From NCBI GenBank assembly GCA_024640365.1, contig JAHEFE010000008.1:1-64000 (forward strand): 64,000 nt of DNA, given 5' to 3'. Shown piece after piece: positions 60,449 to 64,000 of this stretch. The notes under the pieces are model-generated. The model was not told where the DNA came from. It saw nothing but the letters and a program-made list of their open reading frames with translations, and ran no database searches. Origin of the DNA: Woeseiaceae bacterium (GTDB lineage: Bacteria; Pseudomonadota; Gammaproteobacteria; Steroidobacterales; Woeseiaceae). Positions within the stretch are counted from its first letter, which is position 1, and every line of letters starts with the position of its first letter. The translations under genes and the position numbers were made by a program.

Positions 60449-61588
60449 TTACTTGTGCTTTACGAGTTCTAATACGGCGTTGGCAGCAAGCTGATCCGCG
60501 CCCTGTGCTAACTCTTCGCGAAGTTTAGCAAATTTGTGTTCAATGACCGTACGCCGATCAGGATCCTGCAGCAAATCAAGAAGCTCACCGCCCATCCGGT
60601 CCGGTGTTGCATCGGCCTGCATACACTCCGGCACGATAGGCTCCGGACTCAACAAATTCGGCAATGTAAAATGAGTGACCTTCATCAGCCGGAAAGTGCG
60701 TAACAAAAAATAAGTAAGAGCGGCCAAACGGTACGCCGCGACCATCGGACGTCCCAGCAAAGCGGCTTCCAGGGCAGCGGTGCCAGAAGCCAGCAGAACG
60801 ACGTCTGACGCGCTAATGGCATCCCGTGCCTGCCCATCTAGCAAAGTTACGGAATCAGCAACTCCAGCAGCAGCGAGATGCGCTGCAAACTCATCTTTGA
60901 GACGACTGCCAGCCATCGGGGCAACGAAGACAATGCCCGGACTGCGTTCTTTCAACCACGCTGCGGTTGCCGCGAACAAAGGACCTAAACGGGAGACCTC
61001 GCTGTGCCTGCTGCCCGGTAAAATCGCGACGACAGGGTTACCGGCTAACCCCAGTTTCCGTCGCATCGCCTGGCGATCAGGTTCTATCACGATCGAATCG
61101 GCCATTGGGTGACCAACAAATTCAGCCGAAACGTTGTGCGCGGCATAGAATTTTTGCTCGAAGGGCAACAAACACAAAACCTTATCCACGGCGGCCGCCA
61201 CTTTGCGTACCCGGCCTTGTCTCCAGGCCCATACCGACGGACTCACGTAGTGAACGGTCGCAATACCAGCGCCGCGCAGCTTCTTTTCCAAACCAAGATT
61301 GAAATCAGGTGCATCGATTCCGACAAATACATCAGGGGGGTTGGCAATCCAGCGCTTGATCAGATCGCGGCGTAAACGCAATAGCCGCGGTAGCTGACGC
61401 AGTGGCTCAATCAAGCCCATTACCGCCAATTCCTCGGCGTCATACCACGCTGCACAGCCTGCAGCCTGCATGCCGGGACCGGCAACGCCCTCAAACTCTG
61501 CATCGGGATAACGTTCGAGAATGGCTTTGATCAATCCTGCCCCAAGCAGGTCTCCGGATGTCTCACCTGCAACAAGGCCAATGCGCAT
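60449..61588 (-). CDS. lpxB: Lipid-A-disaccharide synthase
   Basis: 379 residues, GT-B glycosyltransferase that joins lipid X to UDP-2,3-diacylglucosamine. Motifs: GLVAGETSGDLLGAGLI (4-20), FVGIDAPDFN, SPSVWAWRQGRV, VGHPMAD and ILPGSRHSEVSRL. It lies 19 bp after lpxA. Confidence 0.97.
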   Translation of the reverse strand: MRIGLVAGETSGDLLGAGLIKAILERYPDAEFEGVAGPGMQAAGCAAWYDAEELAVMGLIEPLRQLPRLLRLRRDLIKRWIANPPDVFVGIDAPDFNLGLEKKLRGAGIATVHYVSPSVWAWRQGRVRKVAAAVDKVLCLLPFEQKFYAAHNVSAEFVGHPMADSIVIEPDRQAMRRKLGLAGNPVVAILPGSRHSEVSRLGPLFAATAAWLKERSPGIVFVAPMAGSRLKDEFAAHLAAAGVADSVTLLDGQARDAISASDVVLLASGTAALEAALLGRPMVAAYRLAALTYFLLRTFRLMKVTHFTLPNLLSPEPIVPECMQADATPDRMGGELLDLLQDPDRRTVIEHKFAKLREELAQGADQLAANAVLELVKHK

Positions 61589-61607
61589 AACAAGCGTCCG
61601 CTTGGAA

Positions 61608-62378
61608 TTACCGGGTTATGCCGCGTTCCGAGGAACGCAAGGAATCTACGAGTAATTGCAGCTCCGGTTGATCGCCGAGTAGCGCTTCGAGTTCACTGAG
61701 TGCATCCACCAGTTTAAGGCCCTTGCGGTAAATCAGCCGATACCCATTCTTTATGTTGGCAACCTGCTCGGCGCTAAAGCCACGGCGCTTCAATCCTTCC
61801 GTATTAATCCCCCGAGGAACTGCTGGCTGCCCGGCAACCATCACATAGGCCGGCACATCACGGCTAACCCCAGCGTACATTCCAAGGAACGCGTGGGCAC
61901 CAACGCGACAAAACTGATGCGCACCGGAAAAGCCGGCCAGAATGGCCCAGTCGCCCACATGCACATGGCCAGCAAGCGTTGCGTTATTCGCAAATATTGT
62001 TTGATTACCGACGTGACAATCATGGGCAATATGGACATAGGCCATAATCCAGTTGTCATCACCAATACTCGTATAGCCATCGCCCTGTTCCGTGCCGCGG
62101 CTAATTGTACAAAACTCGCGAATAGTATTGCGGTCTCCAATCACCAGCCGGGTTTCTTCTGCGGCGTATTTCTTATCCTGTGGATCGTCCCCGATGGATG
62201 CAAACTGGTAAATGTGATTATCTTTACCTATTACTGTCGGGCCATTGACCACGACGTGCGAATCAATTCGTGTGCCGGATCCGATCTCCACTTTGTCGCC
62301 AATTATACTGTACGGACCTATCTCCGCATCGCTGGCGATAATAGCAGTATCAGAAATGATTGCGGTTGGATGAATCAC
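61608..62378 (-). CDS. lpxA: UDP-N-acetylglucosamine acyltransferase
   Basis: 256 residues from GTG 62378, with GGAGG 9 bases upstream and a 4-base GTGA overlap with the fabZ stop; the open frame up to 62402 is only the end of fabZ in another frame. Left-handed beta-helix of hexapeptide repeats. The catalytic His is H119 in YVHIAHDC (H125 in E. coli, whose N-terminus is 6 longer). First step of lipid A synthesis; normally acylates with a 3-hydroxyacyl-ACP. Confidence 0.97.
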   Translation of the reverse strand: MIHPTAIISDTAIIASDAEIGPYSIIGDKVEIGSGTRIDSHVVVNGPTVIGKDNHIYQFASIGDDPQDKKYAAEETRLVIGDRNTIREFCTISRGTEQGDGYTSIGDDNWIMAYVHIAHDCHVGNQTIFANNATLAGHVHVGDWAILAGFSGAHQFCRVGAHAFLGMYAGVSRDVPAYVMVAGQPAVPRGINTEGLKRRGFSAEQVANIKNGYRLIYRKGLKLVDALSELEALLGDQPELQLLVDSLRSSERGITR

Positions 62379-62833
62379 TCGAGCTCGCCTCCAGGGGCAC
62401 ACATTATATTTGCAGAAACCGCCAATTCGTCATCCACATAAGCCGCACATTTATATTTCCAGATGCCACGTTTCTCGCGATCAATCACAACCTTTAAAAC
62501 CATCTGATCCCCCGGCGTCACTGTGCGTCGAAAACGTGCCGAATCCACACCAACAAGATAATACAGTGGGCGAATTTTGGTCGCACCTACGGTAGCGTAA
62601 GATAAAAGACCTGCTGCTTGAGCCATCGATTCAATAATGAGCACACCGGGCATGATCGGCTTACCGGGAAAGTGTCCATTAAAATACGGCTCATTAAAGG
62701 TCACGTTCTTGACAGCCGTAATCGATTCGCCTGGCGTGCAATCGATGACTTTGTCCACCAACAAGAATGGATACCTGTGAGGCAGCAATTCCATGATTCG
62801 CCTTACATCCATATTTTTAAATTCGTCGCTCAT
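62375..62833 (-). CDS. fabZ: 3-hydroxyacyl-[acyl-carrier-protein] dehydratase
   Basis: 152 residues, single hot-dog fold. Catalytic H54 in [13 protein letters not shown] and E68 in [10 protein letters not shown]. It draws on the same 3-hydroxyacyl-ACP pool as LpxA and LpxD. It overlaps lpxD by 4 bases and lpxA by 4 bases, so three enzymes that share one substrate pool are coupled. Confidence 0.97.
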   Translation of the reverse strand: MSDEFKNMDVRRIMELLPHRYPFLLVDKVIDCTPGESITAVKNVTFNEPYFNGHFPGKPIMPGVLIIESMAQAAGLLSYATVGATKIRPLYYLVGVDSARFRRTVTPGDQMVLKVVIDREKRGIWKYKCAAYVDDELAVSANIMCAPGGELE

Positions 62834-63849
62834 TTTTTCTTCTGCATTGCCTCAAGATTAGTAACGCGTTTTGCAATTCGATCCAGCTGCCTAAATCGTG
62901 CCACATAACGGCGCCAGACATTCACCTCTGCAGCAGGAAAACTCCCCGCGTAGATGCCAGGCACCGTAATATCTTTCGAAACCATGCTGAGACCATTAAC
63001 GATAACATCGTCACAAACTGTCAGGTGGCCAACCGTCCCTGAAGCTCCACCAAACATACAGCGTTTTCCTATGGTGGTACTACCGGAGATGCCTGCGGTA
63101 GCAGCCATCACGGTGTGCTCGCCAATTCGCACGTTGTGTCCTATCTGAATCTGGTTATCCAGCTTGACCCCATTTTCGATGACCGTGTCTTCAATCGCCC
63201 CGCAATCGATGGTCGTATTGGCGCCAATATCAACATCATCACCAATGGTAACGCGCCCTACTTGCGGAACATGCACCCAACCACTTTTATCACGCGCAAA
63301 ACCAAAACCGGGAGACCCAATGACCGCACCTGGGTAAATAGTGCAACGCGCGCCCATGGTCACTCGCCGGACAAGTGTCGCATTCGCCATTAGCCGTGTG
63401 TCATGGCCAATATGACAATCGTCACCCACCACGCAGCCTGGGCCGATAAATACATTCTCTCCGATCGTGCAGTTCTCGCCGATCACGACATGCGCGCCGA
63501 CGCTGGCTGAGTCAGCAACTGAAGCGGATGTAGCAATTACCGCAGATGGGTGCGTCGCTCGCTCGGTAATAACTTCCGGAAAAAGCAGCGATGCTACCTT
63601 GGCGTAGACTACGTAAGGATTCCTGGTGACAAGAGCAGCAACAGGACAATCAGAGGCCGAGGATTGGTCGAGGATCACGGCGCCGGCCCCCGTGGTCAGG
63701 AGCATTTTCCTATAAGCAGGATTCGCGAGAAAAGTAATCGAAGTCGATGCTGCATTACCAATAGTAGCAACACGATCGACTTCGATTCCTGGATCGCCCA
63801 ACAGTTCGCAATCGAACCGCTCGGCAAGTTCACCAAGGCTAAACCTCAA
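62830..63849 (-). CDS. lpxD: UDP-3-O-(3-hydroxyacyl)glucosamine N-acyltransferase
   Basis: 339 residues from TTG 63849, with GGAG 7 bases upstream; a further TTG at 63876 has AGGT 8 bases upstream. The shorter start puts the catalytic histidine of DNQIQIGHNV at 238, next to H239 of E. coli. N-terminal uridine-binding domain (LGELAERFDCELLGD), then hexapeptide repeats forming the beta-helix, then a C-terminal helix. Third step of lipid A synthesis. Confidence 0.95.
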   Translation of the reverse strand: MRFSLGELAERFDCELLGDPGIEVDRVATIGNAASTSITFLANPAYRKMLLTTGAGAVILDQSSASDCPVAALVTRNPYVVYAKVASLLFPEVITERATHPSAVIATSASVADSASVGAHVVIGENCTIGENVFIGPGCVVGDDCHIGHDTRLMANATLVRRVTMGARCTIYPGAVIGSPGFGFARDKSGWVHVPQVGRVTIGDDVDIGANTTIDCGAIEDTVIENGVKLDNQIQIGHNVRIGEHTVMAATAGISGSTTIGKRCMFGGASGTVGHLTVCDDVIVNGLSMVSKDITVPGIYAGSFPAAEVNVWRRYVARFRQLDRIAKRVTNLEAMQKKK

Positions 63850-63905
63850 CTCGCGTCTCCAATGGCCGGTTTCCAACTACACCGACCTACGCAAAGAAAC
63901 TCGCC

Positions 63906-64000
63906 TTACTGTGCTTTGAAATTAGCTTCCATAGCAGCGAGAACTTGCTTTGTAATGTTTACAGACTCACTGGCGTACAGAACGCCGTCACCAACCACAA
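63906..64000 (-). CDS. skp: Skp/OmpH-family periplasmic chaperone, C-terminus (partial)
   Basis: Only the last 30 residues are in the window, stop TAA at 63906-63908. VVGDGVLYASESVNITKQVL matches the conserved end of Skp/OmpH (a V-x-Y-x-S ... DIT-x-x-VL pattern), and skp directly precedes lpxD in the bamA-skp-lpxD-fabZ-lpxA cluster. The coiled arms lie outside. Holds unfolded outer-membrane proteins in the periplasm. Confidence 0.85.
   Translation of the reverse strand, partial: VVGDGVLYASESVNITKQVLAAMEANFKAQ

Overview
This window is a dense chromosomal segment of a gammaproteobacterium, almost all of it core genome. Evidence is the gene content (Kdo2-lipid A synthesis, two LolC/E paralogues plus LolD, RpoS with NlpD, a RpoE/RseA/RseB/RseC module, a four-subunit SDH) and gene blocks in the order known from Pseudomonas (rne end, PTP, kdsB, lpxK, exbD, exbB, comEC, DUF2062, lol; mfd, csiV, MTI phosphorylase, nagZ; rpoS to skp) together with a lysS-prfB-recJ-rpfE-like block known from Xanthomonas. 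A bacterial SDHAF4 homologue beside sdhCDAB points away from enterics. I would guess a lineage near Chromatiales/Woeseiales/Xanthomonadales, but the sequence alone cannot name it. I see no rRNA, tRNA, CRISPR array, prophage or insertion sequence.

Layout. 1-13,000: the 3' end of rne (+), then a minus-strand envelope block exbB-exbD-msbA-lpxK-kdsB-PTP, comEC, a plus-strand DUF2062 gene, the lolC-lolE-lolD operon, and a small secreted BamE-like protein gene with a strong terminator. 13,000-23,800: mfd-csiV (+), then a PAS/degenerate-GGDEF protein, an MTI/MTA phosphorylase, nagZ, rlmD, a PolB-type 3'-5' exonuclease, acpS and pdxJ (-). 23,800-32,600: a long minus-strand run rpoE-rseA-rseB-rseC-glutaredoxin-lepA-lepB-DUF4845-rnc-era-recO-pdxJ-acpS, headed by a good sigma-E-type promoter. 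32,600-37,100: SDHAF4-sdhC-sdhD-sdhA-sdhB-sdhE-ygfX (-). 37,100-43,900: ygfZ (+), lysS, prfB with its programmed +1 frameshift, recJ and an RpfE-like gene (-), and a Mth938-like gene (+). 43,900-64,000: rpoS, nlpD, yqaA, pcm, surE, then smr (+), truD, ftsB, eno, kdsA, pyrG, tilS, accA, dnaE, rnhB, lpxB, lpxA, fabZ, lpxD and the 3' end of skp (-).

How it fits together. Much of the window builds the outer membrane: KdsA and KdsB make CMP-Kdo; LpxA, LpxD, LpxB and LpxK make lipid A; MsbA flips it; LolCDE releases lipoproteins; RseABC and RpoE sense envelope stress; NlpD, FtsB and NagZ act on division and the wall. The rest is translation (LepA, PrfB, LysS, TruD, TilS, RlmD), DNA repair and replication (Mfd, RecO, RecJ, DnaE, RnhB) and central metabolism (SDH, enolase, CTP synthase, AccA).

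I did not find a convincing new multi-gene system. The items most worth a second look are a nested palindromic element between rseB and rseC, paired SDH assembly factors at both ends of the sdh operon including a 62-residue gene that is easy to miss, a PAS protein whose GGDEF motif has been replaced by DDDKV, repeated 10-mers upstream of sdhC, a hairpin just before the rlmD start, and several locus-level losses (no mucD/degP after rseC, no ispDF between ftsB and truD). Several starts differ from the longest open frame: GTG for mfd, rpoE, sdhB and lpxA, and TTG for rseB, eno, lpxD and the Mth938-like gene.
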